Shown here: piece after piece, positions 19,104 to 26,394 of the stretch
Layout of the letters: the number at the start of each line of letters is the position of its first letter
How positions within the stretch are numbered: position 1 is the stretch's first letter
From: Apostichopus californicus
Lineage: Eukaryota > Echinodermata > Holothuroidea > Aspidochirotida > Stichopodidae
Assembly (NCBI GenBank): GCA_020650975.1
Contig: JAIPMN010000240.1
Span: 6,066-32,459 of the forward strand
Length of the DNA stretch: 26,394 bases
Reading direction: 5' to 3'
Translations under genes and position numbers: made by a program
Notes under the pieces: generated by a model
What the model was told of the DNA's origin: nothing
Database searches by the model: none
Seen by the model: only the letters and a program-made list of their open reading frames with translations

Positions 19104-22100
19104 CTGAACAAGAAAACAAATCCCAGAGGTATTAATCAATATGATCTCGGGTCAATTTTTAACAGTCATTTCATATGCATGCTATTCTGATAAAAGGACA
19201 CAAAACAAAAGAGCTACAAAGACAATACCAAACTAAACAACCGATTAATACCTTGACGGATTCGGTTCATTAGCTCACTACCAAAGTCCATTTTGTGTAA
19301 TACCTTGATGGAAAGGCATGACGAAGCCAACACTCATGTCTATGATCATGACATGGATGGCCTTTCAACTCTTCAAACAATGTTTAAGCTAGTTTTTATC
19401 AAATAAATTCCACCATTTGTGGTAAGAAGAAACAAATCATTGAATCTGTTGGCACGTTGACCAGACTACTATTTGGTTTAAAACATGACCAGCTGCATTG
19501 AAGGTAACGTAAAAGGTAATGTAGGTAACAAAGGTAACGCAAAATATGGCCAGCTGCATTGAAGGTAACGTAAGAGGTAACGAAGGTAACGTAAAACATG
19601 ACCAGCTGCATTGAAGGTAACGTAAAAGGTAATGTAGGTAACGTAAAACATGACCAGCTGCATTGAAGGTAACGTAAAAGGTAATGTAGGTAACAAAGGT
19701 AACGTAAAACATGACCAGCTGCATGGAAGGTAACGTAAGAGTTAATGTAGGTAACAAAGGTAACGTAAAACATGACCAGCTGAATTGAAGGTAACATAAA
19801 AGGTAATGTAGGTAACGTAAAACATGACCAGCTGCATTGAAGGTAACGTAATCATTGATACATGAGCAAGCAGACTTGAACATAAAATAACAAAGTCAGA
19901 CGCACATAAAATGTTGTTAAGTTTCTGTAAAACTGACTCCTTATGAGGTATTTTGAAATTTTAATGAACTGATTCTATGGAAGTTTGTAGAGTATTTCAA
20001 TGGTAATAACCTTCTCACCTGGTGCTTGTATTTAACTAAAGCTTCCCTAGCTTTCTTAACCAGAAGAGAATGGTCTGTTTCCAACTTGAAGGAAACCACA
20101 AAAGCCACTTCGGCCCACTGTTGCGCTACGTTTCCGAGCATTTTCGGAACCTGGCGGAGTTGTATGACAGGTGGTCCATTGGCAGACTGGATTTTGTGTT
20201 CAGGCTAATATCAAGAAAGAAAACATCAATAAATTTTACAACAAATAAACAATAATGTTGCATGTTTGGTATATTTTGCCAATGCCTTATTAATTTGATC
20301 AACTCTCTTGGTTCAGCAAAGCTATAAAAGGATGTCAAAATGAATACAGACAACTTCTGCTTTCATAGAAATAATTACAAGGTCTGAATGCTAGTGGCAA
20401 TACATCCTGATAACAGAATGTGGTAATGTACCAGCTGTTTAAAGTTTCCAACACTCATGCCACATTAATATACTGCACAGCTAATGCTTTCATTTGAACT
20501 CAGTTTAAGAGCTTGAAAAATGCAGCACAGCTTGTGAAACTCTTTAATGCATCTTAGTGTATCCAGGACAGGGAGGATGGGGTAAGATAGGAGGGCAAAT
20601 TCTGACCCAATGGTGTGAGTTATTTCCCTCTCTCTGTTGCCATGACACCCGAGACTATTTGTCATTTTTAATACTTCACTTACCAAAGCGTAACCTGGTA
20701 CGTAGAAGTCAGCAACTGCTGCTGCAAGGAAAACCATAGCAGATCTTCCCAATGGATGAATGGCTTCAGCCGCCACCTTCAGGTAATGTAAATAGTCACA
20801 TAGCGTTATAAATTCAATACATAGTAACATCTGCTGGTCCTTGACTGATTGGTAAGCTGTGAGTACTGATGATAGTTGAGGTATCTGTGTCTGGTCCACT
20901 GCAGGTGAAACATGAACAGAGATTTATGTGAGACAATATAGTACACAACAACAACAACAACAACAAAAATGCCAAAATGCATGGAATGCAAAAAAATGCA
21001 TCGCATAGTTGACACAATATACTATAGTAATCTACTAAAAATCCAGCGAAAACAAAAGGAGAACTTTTAATAATTGTTTTCACATGCATCAGATGATTTT
21101 GTTGCTCTGCACATATTGTGCAAAACAATTTTTTGCAACATAATCATCTGATATATGTACAGTACAATAAAACAAAAATTATTGAAGTATTCTATAATTG
21201 TTTTGATAACCACTTTCAACAATACAATAAGCTTTGAGAACACTTTAAAATAGAAAATGGGTCTATACAGATAAATGGTAAGGACTGGTGAATTAAAATA
21301 ACCGAATGCAAAAAATCCTTTTCCTTTTGCATTGGATGAATACATCCAACAGATAAAGGGTACCTCGTAAAGTTTGAGATCCATCACTCTCTGGATGCAA
21401 CTGGAACATATCAAGAAGCGTTAGACCTTTCGAACTAGTCTTATCAAGATGCCTTCGAAACGGCATCAACGTTTTCCTTCTGTGTATAAAAATGACAGCA
21501 TATCCTGCTTGTAAAAAATATCTGAAAAATAGAATGTCAAGGACTTACAATCAGTTGATAAATTGGGTCTTATGATATGTTAAATTATTCCTGCTATCCA
21601 TAGATGTCAAGATGAATATAATATGTGGTAACAATTAAGGAGAAGAGACAAAGTTAGAAACTTGTATATAATACAATTGATATTAGAAATGAAAGATGCA
21701 AATGTATGGTTTATGAAATTGAATATGAAATTGCAACTGAACGGAATGGACTCTTAAAACAATGCACTTCAAAATACCGACGGTTGCAAGGCGGAATTGT
21801 TCCAAAACTTGTGTTCTCATTTATTGCTTGAACAAGGATTTTGATGACCTCAGATTTAATTCAAACACTCTTCAATCTACAATATCAATAATTACCAATG
21901 TGCTGCAAGTTTCAGACCTGCCATATGTTTGGATATTTAAGGATGCTTAAAACTGAAATTGTGGCTTACCATGGCAACCATTCACCTGCTATCGCATTGC
22001 AAAATGATATGCCAAATGGTGAAACTGCTATACAAGAGGAAAACTTTATATAGCAGTTTTATACACAGGAGCCGTAGTATTTCACAAGAGACAAAAATTT

Positions 22101-23579
22101 GTAGCCCTCAAAGCTGCTACACAAATTGAAACTTTAAGTTTATTCAGTTTATTCCCTGCTGACTAGAAATACAAGAATGAATGCTTGATAGAATTCCTAA
22201 AACATGATCGGACTAATAAGATTTGCATCCTATTACTGCCTTTATAATTGAACGTTTTTTGGCAATTGGTCACCAAGTTAATCATCAATTACTGAGTATT
22301 ATTATTCTATTAACTCTAACAAGTTTGTAACCCAGATACTTTTTCTACGAGCCTTAATAAAAATTAATTAAAGGTCAACTGAAATTGTTCAAAAAAATCC
22401 ACCTCTTCTTCATTAATATTGAAATACCATTTTTAAAAGTACTTCTGTACCGAATAATTTCAAAAAGTGTACAAAGTAAACCAATAAAGCTACTGGAAGA
22501 AGATGTGACCTGAAAGAAGGTTCTCTTCCACATATGGCAATGGATTTTTAATTTCTTTGGTAAAAAACTTCTGTTCTCAGAGGGTTGTGAATAAACAGAC
22601 AGGTTTCCTGTGTCAGTTGTACTTTCAGAATGCTCTAGAAAGTTATTTTAAGAATTAAAAGTGGTTTTGTAAGGTTTCTGAGTTAAGCTCGTCTTCCACA
22701 GGACCCTTGATGGTGACTGTCTTTCCTGATCATTTGATCCCCCCCCCCCCCCCGCCCAAAATAATAAAGAAAATAAAAGAGTGAGTAAACATTTGTACAA
22801 TGAAGAGGATACTCGGCAGCTGCTGAACCTCTGGTACCGGTACTGAAATTATCAATGAAACGAACCGTCTTGTGCTCTAATGGTACAGCGGTGCCCCCTG
22901 ACTGCAGGAAGAAAGGACCAAATATAGGTATCACATTATGAGTTATAATTTATCAGACCAAATGAATTTACAGTAAGTTCCATTACTTTTACCCCCCCCC
23001 CCACCCCCACCGACTTCCCTCCAGTGCACTGCAAAATTCATAAACAGAGTTGGTCAGCGATCCATTAACAGATCAGTGATCTCTAAGCAAATCTGCGATT
23101 AATTCATTTGTTGTTCAGCTTTTGTAGCATGTCCAAACATCAAAATAATCAATCCATTTACAGATCAGTGATCTCTAAGCAAAGATGATAATGTCCGGTA
23201 AATAAGCACCAGTGCAACTCTTATTCATCCAAATGATTAGGTAGATAAGTACAAGCATTATACTATTTAACTGACAATCCGGTAAACAAGTACCAGTGCC
23301 ATCATCACTTAATCCTTACTTCACCAACGATTGGGTAAATACTGTCACTTCTATCTTTAAGTTAACTTCATAGTGTTATATTGCTAGGACTAGTATAATA
23401 TTAAGTCTTAAAATATTTCTCACCGTAACAACAACAACTTTCCTCTTTCTGGATAGCTGCAATTGAACAAATGATAATACTTTTTCTTTAACTTCATCAA
23501 GTAACTTCGGTGGTGAGAATGCAGCAAGGTCATCTTCATCTGCCTCAACGTCTTTCGATGTTGAGAATGAACAATTCAT
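18918..23579 (-). CDS. PPCS: Phosphopantothenate-cysteine ligase (CoA synthesis), six exons
   Basis: This cytosolic enzyme joins 4'-phosphopantothenate to cysteine, the second step of coenzyme A synthesis from pantothenate. In transcript order the exons are 23579-23424, 22901-22813, 21521-21364, 20898-20684, 20204-20019 and 19103-18918. They total 990 bp, giving 329 aa against about 311 in human. All introns are GT-AG and all phases match. The nucleotide-loop motif S-G-G-T-x-V-P-L-E is at 53-61 and V-R-F-I-D-N-F-S at 65-72. R66, N70, S72, G74 and G77 align with human Arg55, Asn59, Ser61, Gly63 and Gly66, which bind substrate or ATP. A194, A195 and D198 align with Ala179, Ala180 and Asp183. 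S-F-K-L-E-T-D is at 244-250, and N273 in A-N-L-L-E-S-R matches Asn258. No active-site residue seems missing. An in-frame TAG (plus-strand 23616-23618) lies 12 codons before the ATG. Confidence 0.96.
19104..20018 (-). other. PPCS intron 5
   Basis: A 915-bp GT-AG intron (donor GTGAGA). About 370 bp of it is the 61/52-bp minisatellite at 19481-19850. Long overlapping minus-strand reading frames across the array are translations of the repeat, not exons. Confidence 0.9.
19481..19850. repeat. Seven-copy minisatellite with 61- and 52-bp unit lengths
   Basis: The anchor GACCAGCTGCATTGAAGG (one copy reads GGCC and two have single changes) begins at 19487, 19548, 19600, 19652, 19713, 19774 and 19826. 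The spacings are 61, 52, 52, 61, 61 and 52. The 9-base difference is gain or loss of an internal sub-repeat of the AGGTAACGTA/AGGTAACAA type, so the unit is itself built from shorter repeats. Each unit contains the palindrome CAGCTG. Neither 61 nor 52 is a multiple of 3, so the reading frame rotates from unit to unit. Confidence 0.95.
20019..20204 (-). CDS. PPCS: PPCS exon 5
   Basis: Residues 207-268, phase 0 at both ends. It begins P-E-H-K-I-Q-S, the conserved segment after the Y-V-P motif, then V-P-K-M-L, and S-F-K-L-E-T-D (244-250). F245 aligns with human Phe230 at the ATP site. The acceptor ends TTGATATTAG, a weak pyrimidine tract; the donor is GTGAGA. Confidence 0.96.
20205..20683 (-). 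other. PPCS intron 4
   Basis: A 479-bp intron with a strong GTAAGT donor. A nearer GT (CCAG^GTTACG) was considered as donor, but its phase would not join exon 5. No repeat seen. Confidence 0.88.
20684..20898 (-). CDS. PPCS: PPCS exon 4 ([10 protein letters not shown] segment)
   Basis: Completes codon 135 and encodes 136-206. It contains [14 protein letters not shown], and [11 protein letters not shown] (192-202), with A194, A195 and D198 matching the phosphopantothenate-binding residues of human PPCS. The acceptor is TTTCACCTGCAG and the donor GTAAGT. Confidence 0.97.
20899..21363 (-). other. PPCS intron 3, with (CAA)7 microsatellite
   Basis: A 465-bp intron whose donor is GTACCC, weak after the invariant GT. 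A seven-unit CAA microsatellite (plus strand; TTG on the transcript) lies at 20946-20966, close to the acceptor. The exon 3 frame stays open for some 20 codons past the donor, but only G^GTACCC gives the phase needed by exon 4. Confidence 0.82.
21364..21521 (-). CDS. PPCS: PPCS exon 3
   Basis: Enters in phase 2 and leaves in phase 1; it encodes 83-134 with split codons on both sides (E82, V135). It begins [14 protein letters not shown], the helix and strand that follow S-A-E in this family, then a variable lid region with P-F-R-R-H. It lies in a reading frame too short to stand out by length and was found by homology and phase. Confidence 0.94.
22022..22059. repeat. Perfect 11-bp inverted repeat
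   Basis: AAACTGCTATA (22022-22032) and its exact complement TATAGCAGTTT (22049-22059) surround a 16-base spacer in PPCS intron 2. Confidence 0.9.
22739..22757 (+). repeat. C15-G-CCC tract (G-run on the PPCS transcript)
   Basis: Fifteen C, one G, three C on the plus strand. On the PPCS pre-mRNA this is a G-run shortly after the weak exon 2 donor. Confidence 0.9.
22813..22901 (-). CDS. PPCS: PPCS exon 2 (89-bp active-site exon)
   Basis: Encodes residues 53-81 and two bases of E82: [17 protein letters not shown], then T-G-T-R-G-S-A-A-A. It holds the glycine-rich ATP loop and the Arg/Asn that contact phosphopantothenate. Human has Lys at the x of SGGTxVPLE while this protein has Ala57; the position seems variable in the family. 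The acceptor is TTCTTCCTGCAG. Confidence 0.97.
22902..23423 (-). other. PPCS intron 1
   Basis: A 522-bp intron with donor GTGAGA. It contains a C11-A-C5 tract (plus strand, 22992-23008), 91 bases before exon 2 on the transcript, and a decayed repeat at 23060-23350. Confidence 0.88.
23060..23350. repeat. Decayed tandem repeats in PPCS intron 1
   Basis: An approximately 32-base segment containing AGATCAGTGATCT (an odd-centre palindrome) and CTCTAAGCAAA occurs at 23060-23091 and again at 23152-23183. A second motif, GGTAAAtAAGcACCAGTGC-like, recurs at about 23195, 23236, 23279 and 23333 with 41-54-base spacing and strong divergence. Confidence 0.65.
23424..23579 (-). CDS. PPCS: PPCS exon 1
   Basis: ATG at plus-strand 23579-23577, 52 codons, phase 0. 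The N-tail is acidic (D-V-E-A-D-E-D-D) and is followed by a helix and R-K-R-K-V-V-V-V-T, the first beta-strand that leads into the S-G-G-T loop of exon 2. No targeting signal is visible, consistent with a cytosolic enzyme. Confidence 0.93.
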
Positions 23580-23704
23580 GTTCTCGTATATCAGTTGGTT
23601 AGGTAGGTCTTTGTACTAGACTGTCAAATGGTATGCAACTTCTGTCATATTAAGCGTTTCACTGTAAGCTCTGCAGTAGCTACCGAAAGTTAGGCCCACA
23701 GCAT

Positions 23705-23723
23705 GTAGCCTAACTTAGGCTAC
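23705..23723. promoter_or_regulatory. 19-bp palindrome just upstream of PPCS
   Basis: GTAGCCTAA-C-TTAGGCTAC has perfect 9-bp arms around one base, 126 bases upstream of the PPCS ATG. Another GTAGCCTAA copy lies near 23762. The position suits a proximal promoter element, but GTAGCCTA-type words recur elsewhere in the window, so this may be genomic background. Confidence 0.35.
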
Positions 23724-24572
23724 TGTACCTCCACTAACCTAAGGCAATTATAAGACAGTACTGTAGCCTAATGTTATTGTTAGGCACAATGTTACTAATA
23801 GTATTTCCGTTTAAGTTTGCAACGACAATTCACCGAGTTTTCCACGTAGCTTTTATGCCTCTGTGCGATATGATTTTCATGGGATTTGCAGACAGTTATT
23901 ACAATTGAAGTTGTGGCATCGGTCTATGATAACTAATTCCAAGCGTTAAGATTGTTGCAATTTTTTGCATATGATGGCCTCGCTATTTGAATATTTACTA
24001 CAGTACTACTATATCCACAGCAATTAATATTATACAAACACTATGGATCAACATGTCACATGTGCACGACCGTTAGGAACACAACCTTTGCACAAGTACC
24101 ACTTCCACTACAATAATGTCGAGATTTTTTATATGGTTGCTAAATACAAAGTACTTCACGTTGACAATAAAAGGCCAAGCCTAGGCAACGCCTATCATTG
24201 CGTGTATCAATGATATTCCCAAAGCGGTGCCCAACTTTTGTACTCGTCTTTCTGCAGATAATAAGGTTTCCTGTTTGAAAACGATTGCAAACAATCGTTA
24301 ATGGTATTCGAGACTAGTTTGACTAAAAAGCTTAGCCTTCATTCTCTAAGGGAAGACAATTTTCACCATTTTTCATACCAAAGATATACGAGTCACTCCT
24401 GTCATGTTGATTTTACTTTAATGGTTTAACAATCTGCAAATCGTCCAGGATGAAGTATTTATATTAATAATTGATGATAATGAAATGACAGAAAGTAGGG
24501 AAAACAAACACAACAACAAATCAAATAGTTTCCCGTACTTCTCCGTACGTGGTGGCAACTTTATTGGGCGGC
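23724..24572. other. PPCS upstream flank, no gene recognised
   Basis: CpG frequency rises again relative to the PPCS body. Two small perfect hairpins are present: TATCATTG/CAATGATA (24193-24215, 7-base loop) and AACGATTG/CAATCGTT (24280-24299, 4-base loop). No coding exon seen. Confidence 0.5.
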
Positions 24573-24603
24573 GGGGGGGGGGGGGGGGTGGGGGGGGGGG
24601 GGG
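24573..24603 (+). repeat. G16-T-G14 homopolymer tract
   Basis: Sixteen G, one T, fourteen G. It is the longest homopolymer in the window, a strong G-quadruplex former and a likely assembly or sequencing trouble spot. Confidence 0.95.
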
Positions 24604-25559
24604 TAGGTTTGTAACATTACGAGAGGGCGGTGGATATTATCTTTTCCCAGGAAGCTAGAATAAATTACTCTATCATGGCAGTTGAGGAGCTACTTTTCTC
24701 GATAAATTACGGTTACAAGTACAAACAGTGATCTACCCAATATGGATGCTGCTAAAAGAAACGCGATGTGAATTCGGATTGCATATGGAACAAATAGAGT
24801 ACGAACAGGGCCTATGTAACAAAACCGCAAGCGCTGTACAAGGGGCATTAAGTCGAACAAAACGTATGCTGAATAGTACATGCTAATTACGTAACTAGCT
24901 AGTCGTTCGCTGAGCACTACCTCACAATAATCTTTCTTGGACGATCTACATTAACGATCTCTGTAAATCCCTGGCTCAGTATATGTGTATCTTTTAGCGG
25001 ATCAGTCGTTCGGTAGTGTGGTTTTCGTGCCCATGTTTTTTCCCGGGTGTCTTTTCTTGTAAAGTATTTGTATATTTTACAACCTAACTTGGGGAATACT
25101 TTCTGAAGAGATTGCAACCAGTAAAATCTATTATTCTTTTCTTTAAGTGATACTAGGTATGTCATTGAAATTTACGGTACAGCTTAAGTGCCATATGTAA
25201 GACCGCCTCAAATCCTACAAAATAGATTGATTAAGGTACAAGCAAACCTAGACGCTATCCTACTGCCATCCTATGCGGAGTAAATAATTCGCTTATGATT
25301 ATTAAAAGAGATCAATTCCTACTGTTTGTGTTGTTTTGTGTACAATCATTGTAATTACTCCTTCACTACTCGTAATAGGATTTAATGTTAGGGTAACGCA
25401 TTGTAATAGCCAGCATGGAAATTGCTCCTTAACAACTATCATTGCTACTACTTAGCTATGACATTCCCTCTCTAAATCTGTTAAGTCTCTTAATTAAGTC
25501 TTTTCAAACTAAACACAAGGATGAACTTCTTAACTTATAAACAGGGTAACTTTTCTTTA
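24604..25559. other. Non-coding or decayed repeat DNA
   Basis: Minus-strand frames of 75 and 82 codons (24690-24917 and 24917-25165) show no recognised domain. The stretch could be an old mobile-element body, since a LINE-like tail follows at 25560-25729, but no reverse-transcriptase motif is visible. Confidence 0.4.
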
Positions 25560-25729
25560 CTATATATATATACCTCTTTACATTATATTTTTAAGTCTAG
25601 TTCATTCTCTCTTCCCTCTTTCCTTTCTATTTTCTTCTTGTGTCCTTCTGTCTTGTCCTTATTGCATTGAATGCTACATTGTATGTAACTTGTATAAACC
25701 TATGAGAAATAAATTTGAAATTGAAATTG
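25560..25729 (+). mobile_element. Probable LINE-type 3' end (plus strand)
   Basis: A pyrimidine-rich stretch (about 25600-25660) is followed by AATAAA (25708-25713) and a TTTGAAATTGAAATTG tail (25714-25729). This layout is common at the 3' ends of non-LTR retrotransposons with short-repeat tails. The body is not recognisable, so the left boundary is approximate. Confidence 0.4.
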
Positions 25730-26046
25730 TGTAATTAATCATGTTGGCAAAAATTGGATTGACTTGATTAATTAATTGATAAATTAACAATGTTAAATTG
25801 AAGATATTATATAGATATTTATATGTTTTAATGCTAAAATACATCAAGAGAAATGACAGAACAAAATTATGAACATAGCTATAAGAATTCTTTGTAACTG
25901 TATACCATGGAATGAGGATTGAGGAATTCGGCTTCTGGATACATCTTACAAGTTGTATGAGTGAGAAACAACATTCAGTCGTGCATGAGTTTTTCTTTCC
26001 CAGTGAAAACGGGCCCTCCCCATTCAAAGAGGTACCCTTTTTCTGT
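25730..26046. other. AT-rich DNA, no gene recognised
   Basis: A minus-strand frame of 117 codons (25674-26027) crosses the LINE-like tail and has no recognised domain; I treat it as chance. The GC content rises from about 26000. Confidence 0.5.
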
Positions 26047-26127
26047 GCATCAGTATAGCGGGGGCTGTTTTGGTCGGGGCCCCCGGCTCAGCACGGTCCG
26101 AGCCAATAGGAGTTACGCTACTGATGC
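26047..26127. mobile_element. Short GC-rich inverted-repeat remnant
   Basis: GCATCAGTA (26047-26055) and its exact complement TACTGATGC (26119-26127) enclose 63 GC-rich bases in AT-rich surroundings. Read inwards from the right end, CAGTAGCGTAAC resembles hAT-type termini. There is no flanking 8-bp duplication, so this is probably a fragment or an internally deleted copy. Confidence 0.35.
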
Positions 26128-26394
26128 GAGGAATTAATCATTTTGTTTAAATTGCTACAATATAACAAAAAGAAATTATTTCTTGACGATAAATTTGTCT
26201 TTGGCTTGATCAGTTGTCAAACCACTCAGTACAAACTGGGAGGGGTTTAAATGATTGGGGCGTGTATCGCACGATGGGGAACGTCACCAAAGACCCGACA
26301 TTTAAGCTTCAAGACCATTCGACAGTGCGGAAGCAAGGAGCCCATACTGATTTACTAAACTCGAAGTAATGAAGCCTAGGCTAAATAATTAGAT
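26128..26394. other. Right edge, no gene recognised
   Basis: CpG and GC rise near 26250-26330. A 31-codon frame starting near 26277 resembles nothing I know. The region could flank a neighbouring gene outside the window. Confidence 0.4.

Larger units (their letters stand above)
21522..22812 (-). other. PPCS intron 2
   Basis: The largest PPCS intron at 1291 bp. Its donor is GTATCC, weak. On the transcript strand a G15 run sits 59 bases after the donor (plus-strand C15 at 22739-22753), and a perfect 11-bp hairpin lies at 22022-22059. No internal exon was recognised. Confidence 0.85.

Noticed and set aside
19399..19883. Overlapping minus-strand reading frames of 72-148 codons with repeated F-Y-V-T-F and F-N-A-A-G-H peptides
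   Set aside because: They are translations of the 61/52-bp minisatellite in several frames, inside a PPCS intron; the frame rotates from unit to unit.
21067..21414. 115-codon minus-strand frame
   Set aside because: Overlaps the end of PPCS exon 3 in a different frame and runs into intron 3; the phase-correct PPCS frame explains the conserved part.
24690..25300. Possible retrotransposon coding remnant (for example a Leu-Gln-Asn-Arg-Leu-Ile-Lys frame near 25215)
   Set aside because: No reverse-transcriptase or endonuclease motif could be identified and frames are broken; kept only as decayed or unknown DNA.
25674..26027. 117-codon minus-strand frame
   Set aside because: Crosses the antisense of a LINE-like tail and shows only hydrophobic low-complexity sequence.
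26277..26372. 31-codon frame starting M-G-N-V-T-K-D at the right edge
   Set aside because: Too short and unlike any known family; could be an exon of an outside gene, but nothing supports it.
1..26394. CRISPR arrays, bacterial operons, tRNA or rRNA genes
   Set aside because: The tandem repeats have no spacer structure, the genes are spliced animal genes, and I recognised no tRNA or rRNA sequence by eye; a tRNA search program would be needed to exclude small RNAs fully.

Overview
The window is animal nuclear DNA. It has intron-rich genes with GT-AG junctions, long AT-rich non-coding stretches, minisatellites and a non-autonomous DNA transposon. The gene content, the many GTAGCCTA/TAGGCCTA-type words and the split CpG landscape suggest a marine invertebrate deuterostome. 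An echinoderm, possibly a sea cucumber, is my best guess, but this is inference and no taxon-specific marker was found.

Layout. Bases 1-8068 contain no gene I can support; they are CpG-rich, with isolated regulatory-like words and one probable LINE tail. Bases 8069-14826 (+) hold a complete six-exon SLC34 (NaPi-II type) sodium/phosphate cotransporter of 714 aa. Its second intron contains a CpG-rich, E-box-bearing island, and its fourth intron a 74-bp tandem repeat. Bases 14827-18800 are the 3' flanks of two convergent genes and include a 336-bp hAT-type MITE with intact 8-bp target-site duplications. Bases 23579-18918 (-) hold a complete six-exon PPCS (phosphopantothenate-cysteine ligase, coenzyme A synthesis) gene of 329 aa. 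Its introns carry a 61/52-bp minisatellite, G-runs and a perfect hairpin. Bases 23620-26394 are non-coding as far as I can see, with a PPCS-proximal palindrome, a G16-T-G14 tract, a probable LINE 3' tail and a short inverted-repeat remnant near the right edge.

The two genes are tail to tail and share no obvious pathway: one is a membrane phosphate importer, the other a cytosolic CoA enzyme. Both exon-intron models were built by hand from frame, splice-site phase and family homology. All exon phases fit, and both proteins read through without a break.

I did not find a novel system such as an unknown gene cluster. The most interesting points are the sharp CpG partition (1 versus 35 CpG in equal 840-bp stretches), the CpG-rich island inside SLC34 intron 2, the altered SLC34 electrogenicity motif (G-A-D instead of A-A-D), the PPCS exon 2 with a weak donor flanked by G-runs, and the cleanly bounded hAT MITE.
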